DNA of 64,000 nucleotides from Caballeronia telluris (lineage in GTDB: Bacteria; Pseudomonadota; Gammaproteobacteria; Burkholderiales; Burkholderiaceae), in assembly GCF_001544495.1 (NCBI RefSeq), contig NZ_FCNZ02000005.1, positions 248,001 to 312,000 on the forward strand, given 5' to 3'. Of this stretch, positions 17,378 to 25,757 are shown in pieces. The translations under genes and the position numbers were made by a program. A model generated the notes under the pieces. The model did not search any database and was not told where the DNA came from. It saw only the letters and a list, made by a program, of their open reading frames with translations. Position 1 is the stretch's first letter. The number at the start of each line of letters is the position of its first letter.

Positions 17378-19183
17378 CTAGGAAATGGCAGGCGTTCCGT
17401 CCGGCACCGGCGCGTCCTTCGACGTCACGCTCATTTCCTTTAGCAGCGTATCGCACAAAGCGATGACCTTCGCCGAACTCGCCGCAGCGAAGAGCGCGTG
17501 ATCAATATCGTCGAAGACAGCGACACGCACCGATTCATAGCGCGAAAGACGCCTGCCATGCTTGCCGAAATGCGCGGCCAGTATGTCCATGCTGCTATCG
17601 AAGATGCCATAGACCAGCACCGTGCGAACGCCTTTCTCATTGAGCGCATGCAACATCGCGCCCGGCTCGGCCGGCACTTCTTTCGACGATGCAAACTGAC
17701 GCCGGTCGAGTCCGAGCGCATCGACGACGCGCGTACGCACGCGTGTCGTCAGATTGCTCGCGATGAACTTCACGATGGGCATGATGCGCCGTTCGCCCCG
17801 GAACACGCGCTTCCACTTCGCCGGTTCGAACACAGAGATCGCATAGCCGGCCAGCGAATTTCGCGCGGCATCGCGCGGGCGATCGGGCGAAGGCGGCTGC
17901 GGCATGGTGAACGTGGGAATGTTGACCGTGACGACGCCCGTCAAAGCAGGTTCGACAATCGCGGCGCGCAGTGCGTGATACGCGCCCGAGCAGATGCCGA
18001 ACGACACGATGTTGCGAAAGCCCTTGGCCGCGAGCCAGCGCGCTGCATCGGCCGTGTCTTCCGTGGCGCAGGGCGCATAGATGTGCGTGAACGGCTTGCC
18101 CGGCTTCACGTCGCCCTCTTCCGCCGGACTGTCGCCGCGACCGCGTGCGTCATAACGCAGCGATGCAATGCCGCGCCGCGCCAGCTCACGCGCGATACGC
18201 ACCGAAAGCCTGCTGTCGCCGACATGCGCACTCGCGGACGTATTCGCAATGAGCAGCACCGAGTTACGCGCGAGCACGGTGCGCGGCTCGCAAAGAATGC
18301 CGAACAACTGACGCTCTCCGATAAGCACCGGCCGGTCCACCGCTTCGGGTGTTTCGATCATCAGATCGCCGGACCATGACGCGGACCCGGGCGACACCTG
18401 CGCACTGCGCGCGCGACCCGGCGCGATCCATTCGATGACACTCGCAAACGTCTTCGCCGGCAGTTCGGAGAGCACGCTCTCCTGAGCGAAGGCCGTGAAT
18501 TCGTCGAAGGAAAGATACTCGACGCTCACGTCGTGTGCGATCAGCGCCGAGCGCAACGATTCGCTCGCGGCCGCCCTTACGTGAGCGATCAGCACACGTG
18601 CGGCCGGCTTGCATGTGGTGCCATGCATTATCGCGGCGGCATCGAATGTTTCAAGCGACAGCTTGAGTTCGTCGCTGTAGATCTGACCGAGTACGTTGAG
18701 CGGTCCGCTCGCGGGCTGCACGGCCTGCACCGGCGCCGGCAGCTGATCGAACCACGTCTTGCGGACCATCGTCAGTTCGCGCAGGTAGGCGCGGCCGCTG
18801 ATCACGGGCGCGAGCAGCACGATGTCGTCGACGGGACGGTGCCGCGCCGCACTCAGCACGAGCGCTGCGCCAACCCGCAGGCCGCATAGCGTGACATGCG
18901 CGACGCCCGTCTCCTGCCTGAACCATTCGATGGCGGTCTCGATGTCGAACACGGCGGACTCGAACTGGTCCGCCGTTCCGTCGGCGCCCGCCGAGTCTCC
19001 GGTGCCGATATAGTCGAAGCGCAACGCCCAGATGCCGCGCGCCGCAAGTTCTTCCGCCATGTGACGCATGCCGTTACGCGTCCACACGGACTCGTGGCCG
19101 AGCGTGTTGCACAGGATCACGCCGCGATCGCCGCGTCCTTCATGCAACCACCCGAACCGGCCCCCGAAGACTATTGGTTTCAT
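17378..19183 (-). CDS. Tandem alpha/beta-hydrolase protein
   Basis: A 601-residue cytoplasmic protein made of two alpha/beta-hydrolase domains. Domain 1 (about 1-270) has ILCNTLGHESVWTRNGMRHMAEELAARG, RFDYIGTGDS and the elbow CGLRVGAAL, where Arg103 replaces the nucleophilic Ser. Domain 2 (about 300-590) has RYDARGRGDSPAEEG and a normal elbow FGICSGAYH with Ser399. Arg-containing elbows recall hydrolases near exosortase/EPS systems. The ATG at 19183 has a GAGGGA Shine-Dalgarno. It is the last gene of the EPS minus-strand run, 87 bp after a glycosyltransferase gene. It may act on acylated polymer or its precursors. Confidence 0.8.
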   Translation of the reverse strand: MKPIVFGGRFGWLHEGRGDRGVILCNTLGHESVWTRNGMRHMAEELAARGIWALRFDYIGTGDSAGADGTADQFESAVFDIETAIEWFRQETGVAHVTLCGLRVGAALVLSAARHRPVDDIVLLAPVISGRAYLRELTMVRKTWFDQLPAPVQAVQPASGPLNVLGQIYSDELKLSLETFDAAAIMHGTTCKPAARVLIAHVRAAASESLRSALIAHDVSVEYLSFDEFTAFAQESVLSELPAKTFASVIEWIAPGRARSAQVSPGSASWSGDLMIETPEAVDRPVLIGERQLFGILCEPRTVLARNSVLLIANTSASAHVGDSRLSVRIARELARRGIASLRYDARGRGDSPAEEGDVKPGKPFTHIYAPCATEDTADAARWLAAKGFRNIVSFGICSGAYHALRAAIVEPALTGVVTVNIPTFTMPQPPSPDRPRDAARNSLAGYAISVFEPAKWKRVFRGERRIMPIVKFIASNLTTRVRTRVVDALGLDRRQFASSKEVPAEPGAMLHALNEKGVRTVLVYGIFDSSMDILAAHFGKHGRRLSRYESVRVAVFDDIDHALFAAASSAKVIALCDTLLKEMSVTSKDAPVPDGTPAIS

Positions 19184-19268
19184 TATTGTTCCCTCGTGCC
19201 CTCGATCGCGTCGAGTGTGAGCCGACATTGTCCGCGAGCCGTCGCACACTCGATTGTTATCGCGCGCA

Positions 19269-19284
19269 CATTACAAATGTAATG
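19269..19284. repeat. 7-bp perfect dyad at a gene end
   Basis: CATTACA-AA-TGTAATG overlaps the stop codon of the glycosyltransferase gene and lies about 86 bp before the tandem-hydrolase start. It could be an operator for the hydrolase gene or a chance dyad. Confidence 0.25.
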
Positions 19285-20527
19285 GCTGATGCGCAGGCAT
19301 CGGCGGTGCTGCGGGCTGCATCTGAATGGCGGGCGACAGCGCAAGAAGATTGCGCCAGCGCGTGGAAAACGCGGTCACGCTGTAGTGGGCCTCGCAATAG
19401 GCAGCGAACTCGGCGGCTGCATCGAGCACGGCGTCGAGATGGCTCGACGGGTCGGTGACGAAGCGTTCGAGGTCCGCCTCGCTCATCGCGAGCGAGGCGT
19501 CTTGAAAGCCGAGACCTTCGTACGCGGTCGCGTTGCCTACCGGCGGACACCCATGCGAGATCGCTTCGAGCACCTTCGACTTGATGCCGCCGCCGAGGAA
19601 TGCCGGGCACATCGCGATGGAACCGGAGGTGTACACATCGTCGTGCGAAGGCGCGAAGCCCGCGAAACGAACGTTCGGCACGGCATCGTACTCACGCACC
19701 ATGCGCCCATAGACGACGAGCGGCGTGCGCGGCGCGAGGCGCTTCCATAGTCCAAGCAGATAGTCGATGGAAAGCCGGTTCTGCAACTGGGTATCCGAAC
19801 CGATGAACACGAATCGAAGCAGATCGGCAGGACGCGCCAAAGGTCTCGTCGATGTCATCGGTGGCGCGATCACATGGACCTTGCGCATCGCCGTCCGCGA
19901 ATCGAGCAGCGCTCCTAGGGCTTGCGCGTCATCCGACGAAACCAGCGTGACCGCATGCGCCGCTTCGACCGCCTGACGCTCGTGTCCTTGCAGGCAATAT
20001 CGCTCGTATCGCAGGAACGCCTGGCGGATGAAACTCGCGTTGGCAAGCCTGACGAGCGGTCCCGGAATCGACTTCGTCAGATAGCCGGGAGAGACCGGCA
20101 AGCGCGCATCGTAAAGCATCGCGGCACGGCGCGACATCAGATCGTCGAAGTCGAAGATGATCGGCCTTCGCCCGATCAGCACGCGAATGCCCGACGCATA
20201 GTCGACGAGCCGGACGCCGTCGAGATAGACCACGTCGGGCTTGAACTCGGCGATCATCGCAGCGAGTTTGCGCTCCTTGCGGCGATCCGCGAACATCGCG
20301 ACCTGAAGCGCACACGGTGCGCCTGTCACGATACCCCGCATCAGCCTGATCAACGCCGCCATCTTTGCGGCTGAGCCGCCCGATTCAAACAGCGAGCGGA
20401 TCGTGAACTCGCGCAGTTCCACTTCGCTTCCGATCGCATCCCGGATGAAGCGCAGTGTTCGCTCGCGCCCGTTCGTGGCCTCGGGAGGGATGTCCCGCGT
20501 CATCACCATCAATACCCGCTTTCTCAT
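19271..20527 (-). CDS. Glycosyltransferase (GT-B, family 4/1-like)
   Basis: A 418-residue GT-B-fold sugar transferase. The N-terminal Rossmann half begins MRKRVLMVMTRDIPPEATNGRERTLRF-like sequence (first 20 residues visible as a beta strand plus Gly-rich loop). The C-terminal half has LRFVFIGSD, APRTPLVVYGRM and a donor-binding region with FLGGGIKSKVLEAISHGCPPVG, where the conserved E in KVLEA and the G-P loop are typical. The ATG at 20527 is preferred to an upstream TTG. It lies in the EPS run 33 bp after another glycosyltransferase gene. Donor and acceptor sugars are unknown. Confidence 0.85.
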   Translation of the reverse strand: MRKRVLMVMTRDIPPEATNGRERTLRFIRDAIGSEVELREFTIRSLFESGGSAAKMAALIRLMRGIVTGAPCALQVAMFADRRKERKLAAMIAEFKPDVVYLDGVRLVDYASGIRVLIGRRPIIFDFDDLMSRRAAMLYDARLPVSPGYLTKSIPGPLVRLANASFIRQAFLRYERYCLQGHERQAVEAAHAVTLVSSDDAQALGALLDSRTAMRKVHVIAPPMTSTRPLARPADLLRFVFIGSDTQLQNRLSIDYLLGLWKRLAPRTPLVVYGRMVREYDAVPNVRFAGFAPSHDDVYTSGSIAMCPAFLGGGIKSKVLEAISHGCPPVGNATAYEGLGFQDASLAMSEADLERFVTDPSSHLDAVLDAAAEFAAYCEAHYSVTAFSTRWRNLLALSPAIQMQPAAPPMPAHQPLHL

Positions 20528-20560
20528 GAGCAACCCCGTGCTTGTTCTTTACACCGCTTG

Positions 20561-21814
20561 TTATTTGTCGGACACATCGGCCTCGACTTTGCGATCGATC
20601 GCCCGTCGCGAGCGTGCCGTTCTGGAACGTGCCGTCACGGCCGACATCAGTACCCTTTCCAGCTCGACCGCCTGCTTTGGCGGCACGAAGCGCTCGCGTT
20701 GCGCATGGCAACGCGAGGCCATGTCCGCATAGAACGCGCGATCCGTCGCCATGCGTTGGATGAGTGCGCCGAGCGCACCGGTATCGCCTTTCGGCACGAC
20801 GAGTTCCGGCATGCCCTCGTAAACCTCGGGCAAGCCGCCCGAAGCGAACGCAATCGATGGCTTGCCGAACTCCCACGGCTCTATCGCGACGATGCCGAAA
20901 GGCTCGTCCCACATCGATGTGACGACGACGAGGTCGACGATTCCATAGAATGCCTCTCGGTCCATGAACCCGTGGTGCTTGACCGTGAGGCCAGGGTACT
21001 GGCGAAGCAAATCGGGCAGGACGCCTCCCTTGTCCCTGCCGGCGATGTGCAGTTCGGCATCCTGAACGTTCGCGCGCTTGACGCTCTCCAGCAACGGCGC
21101 GATGCCCTTGGTTTCGTCGATGCGTCCAATGAAGCCGATGCGAAACGGCGTGCCCGGCGCACCCGGAAGCCTTTGCATGAACGAGATCCTTGCGGGCGCG
21201 TTGTGAACCACGCTGCGCTCGCTTCGCGCAAAGAAGCCGAGTTCGCGATGACGCTCTTCCACGAAGCGGCTCACGCTGACGGAATGACTCACCAATCGCG
21301 ACAGCCACGCCTTCGGTCGCGCGAAGCTGCGGCACTGGCCGCACGGCGTCGAACACGAGTGCCCGTTCTTGAACATCGTCGAGCGCGGGCAGACGAGCCA
21401 GTAATCGTGATTGATGTGCACGACGGGAATACGACGCAACCACGCCGCAATCCACATTGCCGGGCCAAGTCCCTTTAGCGTATTCGTGCAGAGCACGTCG
21501 GCGTCCAGTTGCTTCAGCTTGCGCACCGCCATCACAAGCACGAGCGGATTGAACAGGTCGATCACGCCGAACAGTGTCTTCTTGAGAAAGCCGCGTTCGG
21601 TATGGGCAAACTGGTTGTAGACGTTCACGTTCGGAAGCAGATGCACGTCGATGCCGTCCACGACCGCGCGGCTGCCCGCTCGCGTGTCGGATAAGGTGAG
21701 CACGCTGACTTCGTGTCCGCGCGCGCTCAGTTGCAGCGCGAGCGCATGGACCATCACTTCGGCGCCGCCCACGACATTGGGAGGAAAGCGATTGGCACTG
21801 AGGCAGATCTTCAT
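20561..21814 (-). CDS. Glycosyltransferase family 4
   Basis: A 417-residue GT4 enzyme. The N-terminal acceptor half begins MKICLSANRFPPNVVGGAE, the classical GGAE loop of the family. The C-terminal half has FRIGFIGRIDETKGIAPLLE and the EX7E region DEPFGIVAIEPWEFGKPSIA, marking a retaining nucleotide-sugar transferase. A cysteine-rich insert (CSTPCGQC) near residue 160 also occurs in the GT at 59811-61013, so the two may be related. The start overlaps the flippase stop by 4 nt (ATGA). It is cytoplasmic and membrane-associated in EPS repeat-unit assembly. Confidence 0.9.
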   Translation of the reverse strand: MKICLSANRFPPNVVGGAEVMVHALALQLSARGHEVSVLTLSDTRAGSRAVVDGIDVHLLPNVNVYNQFAHTERGFLKKTLFGVIDLFNPLVLVMAVRKLKQLDADVLCTNTLKGLGPAMWIAAWLRRIPVVHINHDYWLVCPRSTMFKNGHSCSTPCGQCRSFARPKAWLSRLVSHSVSVSRFVEERHRELGFFARSERSVVHNAPARISFMQRLPGAPGTPFRIGFIGRIDETKGIAPLLESVKRANVQDAELHIAGRDKGGVLPDLLRQYPGLTVKHHGFMDREAFYGIVDLVVVTSMWDEPFGIVAIEPWEFGKPSIAFASGGLPEVYEGMPELVVPKGDTGALGALIQRMATDRAFYADMASRCHAQRERFVPPKQAVELERVLMSAVTARSRTARSRRAIDRKVEADVSDK

Positions 21815-23049
21815 GCGCGCTCCGTGCGGTGAAGTGCGAAGCCGAAGGTGATCGCCCAGAACACCACGAGCGACACCGCGGTGCCTGTCGCGGGCGCGTA
21901 CATCATGAGCGAGCGCGGCATGAGCACCGGTGCCGCCGCGATGGCCGCGACGGTCATCGCCTGCTTGATCATCACGAGACGGTAGCGGCGCGCGGCAACG
22001 AGCCAGGTGCTGAGTCCCGCGTCGGCGAACGTGGCGATCGCGCATGCGGTCGCATAGATCATGACCGGCACGCCCGCTTCGAAGGCCGGTCCGTAGATGA
22101 GCAGGAACACGCGTTCCCCGACGAAGATGCTGCCGATCCACGCGACCGCACCCACCGCGGCGAGATAGAGCGCGAGCTTGCTCGCCCTCGCGACGAGTTG
22201 CCGTTCGTTGCGCGCGGCATAGACCATCGTCGGAGCGAGCGCGAGCGCGAGCGTCGTACCGACCGAATTCCACTGCTCGACGAGCGATGCCGCCGCCGCA
22301 TAGATGCCGAGATCGGCCTTGGACATCATCACGCCGAGCAACAAGCGATCCATGCGCAGCACGACGACGCTCGCCGCTATCGCGGGCCAGATCTTTAGCC
22401 CGCGCAAGACCAGCGTTCGCGTAACGACGGCATCGCCGAGAAGAGACTTCGGCGTGCGGAACGCAAGCGACCGATAGCGGCTGAACGGCGCGACCGCTGC
22501 GACGCACGCTTCGAGCGGCCACGCGAACGAAGCAACGACGGCGCCGACCGACGCATGCGCCGCGCCGAGCAGCCACAGCACGCGCACGCCGCTCGCGTAC
22601 GCCTTCGCCCGCGTGATGACCCACGGCTTGGTTTCCGCATAAGCCATCAGCGAACCGAGCGCGAGCGGTTCGACGATCAGCACCAGCGCCGCGATGAGCG
22701 TGAGGGCCGTTGCGCTCGACGAAGGCATCGCGATGGCTACCGCTGCCATGAACAGGATCATCACCGCGACGGTCAGCGTCAGGCGTAAACGGAACGTGCG
22801 ATAGAAGACGATGTGCCGCAGGCGGCGATGCTTGCCGAGGATCGGTGCGATAGTCGGAGAACCGAAGATCAGTGCCACGCTGCCGACCACGTATGCGAGC
22901 GAGAGCGCAAACTGAAGCTCGCCGAAGAGCTGCGCTCCATAGATGTTCGCGAACAGATGGTTGCTTGCGATCGCCGCGAGCGCGCCGACGATCTTCTCGC
23001 AGACCACGCCCGAGAACGACGAAAAAAGGAGTTGCACGAGTGAGTTCAC
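21811..23049 (-). CDS. Wzx-like polysaccharide flippase
   Basis: A 412-residue polytopic membrane protein of the MATE/polysaccharide-exporter superfamily, with about 12 hydrophobic segments. After the first helix the motif IASNHLFANIYGAQLFGELQFALSLAY is typical of Wzx proteins (loss of 'A..LG...FG' spacing is minor). The start is GTG at 23049, two nucleotides after the stop of the polymerase gene; no ATG gives a better N-terminus. It would flip lipid-linked repeat units across the inner membrane, and it lies next to the polymerase and glycosyltransferases as expected. Confidence 0.85.
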   Translation of the reverse strand: MNSLVQLLFSSFSGVVCEKIVGALAAIASNHLFANIYGAQLFGELQFALSLAYVVGSVALIFGSPTIAPILGKHRRLRHIVFYRTFRLRLTLTVAVMILFMAAVAIAMPSSSATALTLIAALVLIVEPLALGSLMAYAETKPWVITRAKAYASGVRVLWLLGAAHASVGAVVASFAWPLEACVAAVAPFSRYRSLAFRTPKSLLGDAVVTRTLVLRGLKIWPAIAASVVVLRMDRLLLGVMMSKADLGIYAAAASLVEQWNSVGTTLALALAPTMVYAARNERQLVARASKLALYLAAVGAVAWIGSIFVGERVFLLIYGPAFEAGVPVMIYATACAIATFADAGLSTWLVAARRYRLVMIKQAMTVAAIAAAPVLMPRSLMMYAPATGTAVSLVVFWAITFGFALHRTERA

Positions 23050-23050
23050 G

Positions 23051-24496
23051 TTATCCCCGTATGCGGCGATGGAACCCGGCCGCGCGGGCATCGACGCAAT
23101 ACCACCAGGCGAGCGCGATCAGCACGTATCCGAGCGTGCGCAAGCCGAACAGATTCCAGTACTCGCCCTGCTGCAAACCGAAGCCCACATACGAGACGAT
23201 CTTCGTCACGAGCCACAGCATCACGACCCCGCCACGCTGCGTCACGACGATCTGCGCGGCCGCAAGCGCGCCATACACGACGCCGGTCAATGCAATGAAG
23301 AGCGCCGCGCCCGCGAAGCCGAACCAGTAGACGGGCACCGCCATCTGGCCCATCGTGAAGGTCACGTCGTCGCGAACATAGGCGCGCAGAACGTCGGGGG
23401 TTCCGTAGGCGAGCATCACGTCGCGCAAACCGCTGACGGCGCCGTCGTTGAAGAACGTCGGCGCTGCGGGCGATGCAAGGGAACTCAGCACACGCGAAAA
23501 TGCGGCCGCGCCGCCAGCTGGTGCATCGAAGAGGCCCGCGTCGTTATCGACGACGTACCAGACCTGGCCTTGCAGCAAGACGCGCGACATGACCGTATCC
23601 GACAGGTCGAGCCCTTGTCCCTTGTATGCATAGAACACCGATGCGCAGCCAAGCGCGAGCGCAATCGCCGCGCCGACGCCGAGATAGCGGACCACGCGCT
23701 CGCCGTTCGCGGCTTCGATGGCAATGAACGGCACGAGCACCGCGAGGCCCACGCCGAGCACCGACATAAACTGCTCGCCATGCAGCACCAGAAGTCCGAC
23801 GTCGGCGACGATCATGAGGATCGCGGTCCATCTGACCAAGCGCGTCGGCGCCGAACAGAACGTGCCGAGCAGCACGGCGACGAACAACTGATTGTTCAGG
23901 AACAGGTTGAAGAGCGGCCCGGCACTCGCGCTATCGTTGCGTAGCGCAAAGCGGTTGACGCCCTTGAGCAGCGCGAAGCCTTCCGTCGCGCCGGCGATGA
24001 CGCCCGTTGCGATCACGGCCGCGCCAAGCGCGAGCCCTAGCGCGATGCTGCCTTGCTCGACCGTCATGCGCGGCACGACCGGCCCACGCACGCGACCCTC
24101 GCGATACAGATAGTTGAAGCCGACCAGGGCGCAAGCCACAAAGATCAGATAGAACCACAGAAGCCGGCTGAAGGCGCCCGTTGCTTCGCCCTGGACGCCG
24201 GTCTCCACGAGAAAGCCGCCGCTCTCGATGCCGACGCCCGCGACGAACACCGAGAGACTGATGGCAAGGAGATAGAGCAGCGACACCGAAAACACCGGCC
24301 GCGCGATCACCAGCGCGACAAGACCCACACCCGCAAGCGCGAGCGCTCCTGTCGCGCTGTAAGATGCAAGGCCGAGCGACGGCAACGCCGCGTTGGTCAC
24401 GAACGCGAGCGCATAGAACGCGGGAAAGATCAGACCGGCGGCGGAGTAGCCGGCCGCGCCTGAATTTGCCGCTCGCATCGAATGGTGTGCTGCCAT
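23051..24496 (-). CDS. Wzy-like polysaccharide polymerase
   Basis: A 481-residue integral membrane protein with about 11-12 helices and a large periplasmic loop (about 275-385, from YAYKGQGLDLSD to DDVTFTMGQ). The order, a string of short helices, then one large loop, then a few C-terminal helices, is that of O-antigen/EPS polymerases. Sequence conservation in Wzy proteins is very low, so the call rests on topology and on its position between wzx and a glycosyltransferase. An N-terminal cytoplasmic stretch of about 15 residues precedes helix 1. Confidence 0.75.
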   Translation of the reverse strand: MAAHHSMRAANSGAAGYSAAGLIFPAFYALAFVTNAALPSLGLASYSATGALALAGVGLVALVIARPVFSVSLLYLLAISLSVFVAGVGIESGGFLVETGVQGEATGAFSRLLWFYLIFVACALVGFNYLYREGRVRGPVVPRMTVEQGSIALGLALGAAVIATGVIAGATEGFALLKGVNRFALRNDSASAGPLFNLFLNNQLFVAVLLGTFCSAPTRLVRWTAILMIVADVGLLVLHGEQFMSVLGVGLAVLVPFIAIEAANGERVVRYLGVGAAIALALGCASVFYAYKGQGLDLSDTVMSRVLLQGQVWYVVDNDAGLFDAPAGGAAAFSRVLSSLASPAAPTFFNDGAVSGLRDVMLAYGTPDVLRAYVRDDVTFTMGQMAVPVYWFGFAGAALFIALTGVVYGALAAAQIVVTQRGGVVMLWLVTKIVSYVGFGLQQGEYWNLFGLRTLGYVLIALAWWYCVDARAAGFHRRIRG

Positions 24497-24513
24497 CAGA
24501 GTCCTTTGATCCG

Positions 24514-25683
24514 CTATACCTGACGCTGCGTCGCACGACGCAGCGCGCGGTGCAGATCGGCGCTGACCGCCGCGCTCGAAAAGCGCCTGGCATTCGCCCT
24601 ACCGCTTTGCGCCAGCGTGCGGCGCAAATGTTCGTCCTTCAAGATCCGTTCGATCTCCCTGCGCCAGCCGGCGGTCCGCGTCGGTTCGCTCACGGCAAGG
24701 AACGAGTCGGCCATCGTGAATCGGTATACGGGCAGATCGGAAGCGATCACAGGAAGCCCTACCAGTTGCGCTTCGATCACCGTGCGCCCGAAACCTTCGT
24801 GCAGCGTCGGCGATACATAAACGTCTGCGGCCTGATAGCAGAACGCGAGGTCTTCATCGCTCGCCCCTTCGATGAAATGCGCCTTGATGCCAGCATTCCG
24901 TGCGATGTCCTCGCACTCCTTGCGGTTCGCGGCGTTCTGCGCCTTGCCAACGCGCAGCATCATCACGTCCTTGCGGCCGAGTTCCGCCATCGCGCGAAAC
25001 ACGACAGCGTTGTTCTTGCGTGTTTCGTCGGTGCCCACATTGAGGAACACGCTTTCGTCGCCGATCGCGACGCCCAGCTTTTCACGCAAGTGCTCACGGG
25101 CGCGTTCACGCACGCCGGCATCGACAGGAACGATGCGTTCGTCGAACGCGTTAGGCACGAGCTCGATGCGATCTGGCTTGATCCCAAGTTCCTCGATGCC
25201 GTCGCTTACCGTGACGCCCGTCGTCGATACGACAAGATCGGCCTTGGCGATCAGCGGCTGCAGCATGCGCATGTAGCGTGCTTTGAGCGTCTCGACGATT
25301 CCGCGCGTGCGGTCCGGAAAGATGACGTGATGCATCACGATGCAGACCTTCCCGCGCGCGAGTCGCACGAACGGGATCATGTACGCCATGTCTTCCTGGT
25401 AGAGCACGATGAGGTCTGCCGAACGCGCTGCGAGCATCGCGCGTAACGGATAAAGCACGAAATGCGTCCAGTAGCGCTTGAGCGAGCGCGGCTCTGCGGG
25501 GATGTCGATGGACTCGACCGTGAAGTCGTCGAACGTCTTCATCATCTCCAGGCAATCCAGGCTGTAGCGCATCACCCCGTTCCAGCTTGCCGGCCGTGGC
25601 CCCAGGAACCAGACGACGCGCGTCCGGGTCGTCTCGTCCAGAGGCCCCGACTCGTTCAACAACGATTCGCTGATTGCATCCAT
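24514..25683 (-). CDS. Glycosyltransferase family 4
   Basis: A 389-residue GT4 enzyme. The N-terminal half contains VVWFLGPRPASWNGVMRYSLDC and IVMHHVIFPDRTRG. The C-terminal donor domain has VFLNVGTDETRKNNAVVFRAM, then VSPTLHEGFGRTVIEAQLVG, the EX7E catalytic region of retaining GT4 enzymes. It is 17 bp before the polymerase gene and 74 bp after the tyrosine autokinase gene, within one transcription unit. Donor sugar not determined; GDP-heptose or GDP-mannose made by neighbouring pathways are possible. Confidence 0.9.
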   Translation of the reverse strand: MDAISESLLNESGPLDETTRTRVVWFLGPRPASWNGVMRYSLDCLEMMKTFDDFTVESIDIPAEPRSLKRYWTHFVLYPLRAMLAARSADLIVLYQEDMAYMIPFVRLARGKVCIVMHHVIFPDRTRGIVETLKARYMRMLQPLIAKADLVVSTTGVTVSDGIEELGIKPDRIELVPNAFDERIVPVDAGVRERAREHLREKLGVAIGDESVFLNVGTDETRKNNAVVFRAMAELGRKDVMMLRVGKAQNAANRKECEDIARNAGIKAHFIEGASDEDLAFCYQAADVYVSPTLHEGFGRTVIEAQLVGLPVIASDLPVYRFTMADSFLAVSEPTRTAGWRREIERILKDEHLRRTLAQSGRANARRFSSAAVSADLHRALRRATQRQV

Positions 25684-25757
25684 GCCGCCGGTTCTCCGTG
25701 ACCGCGCAAACGTGCGCCTGTCGGTTCCTTCGATTGTGCTGATTGTCCGCGCCTTTC

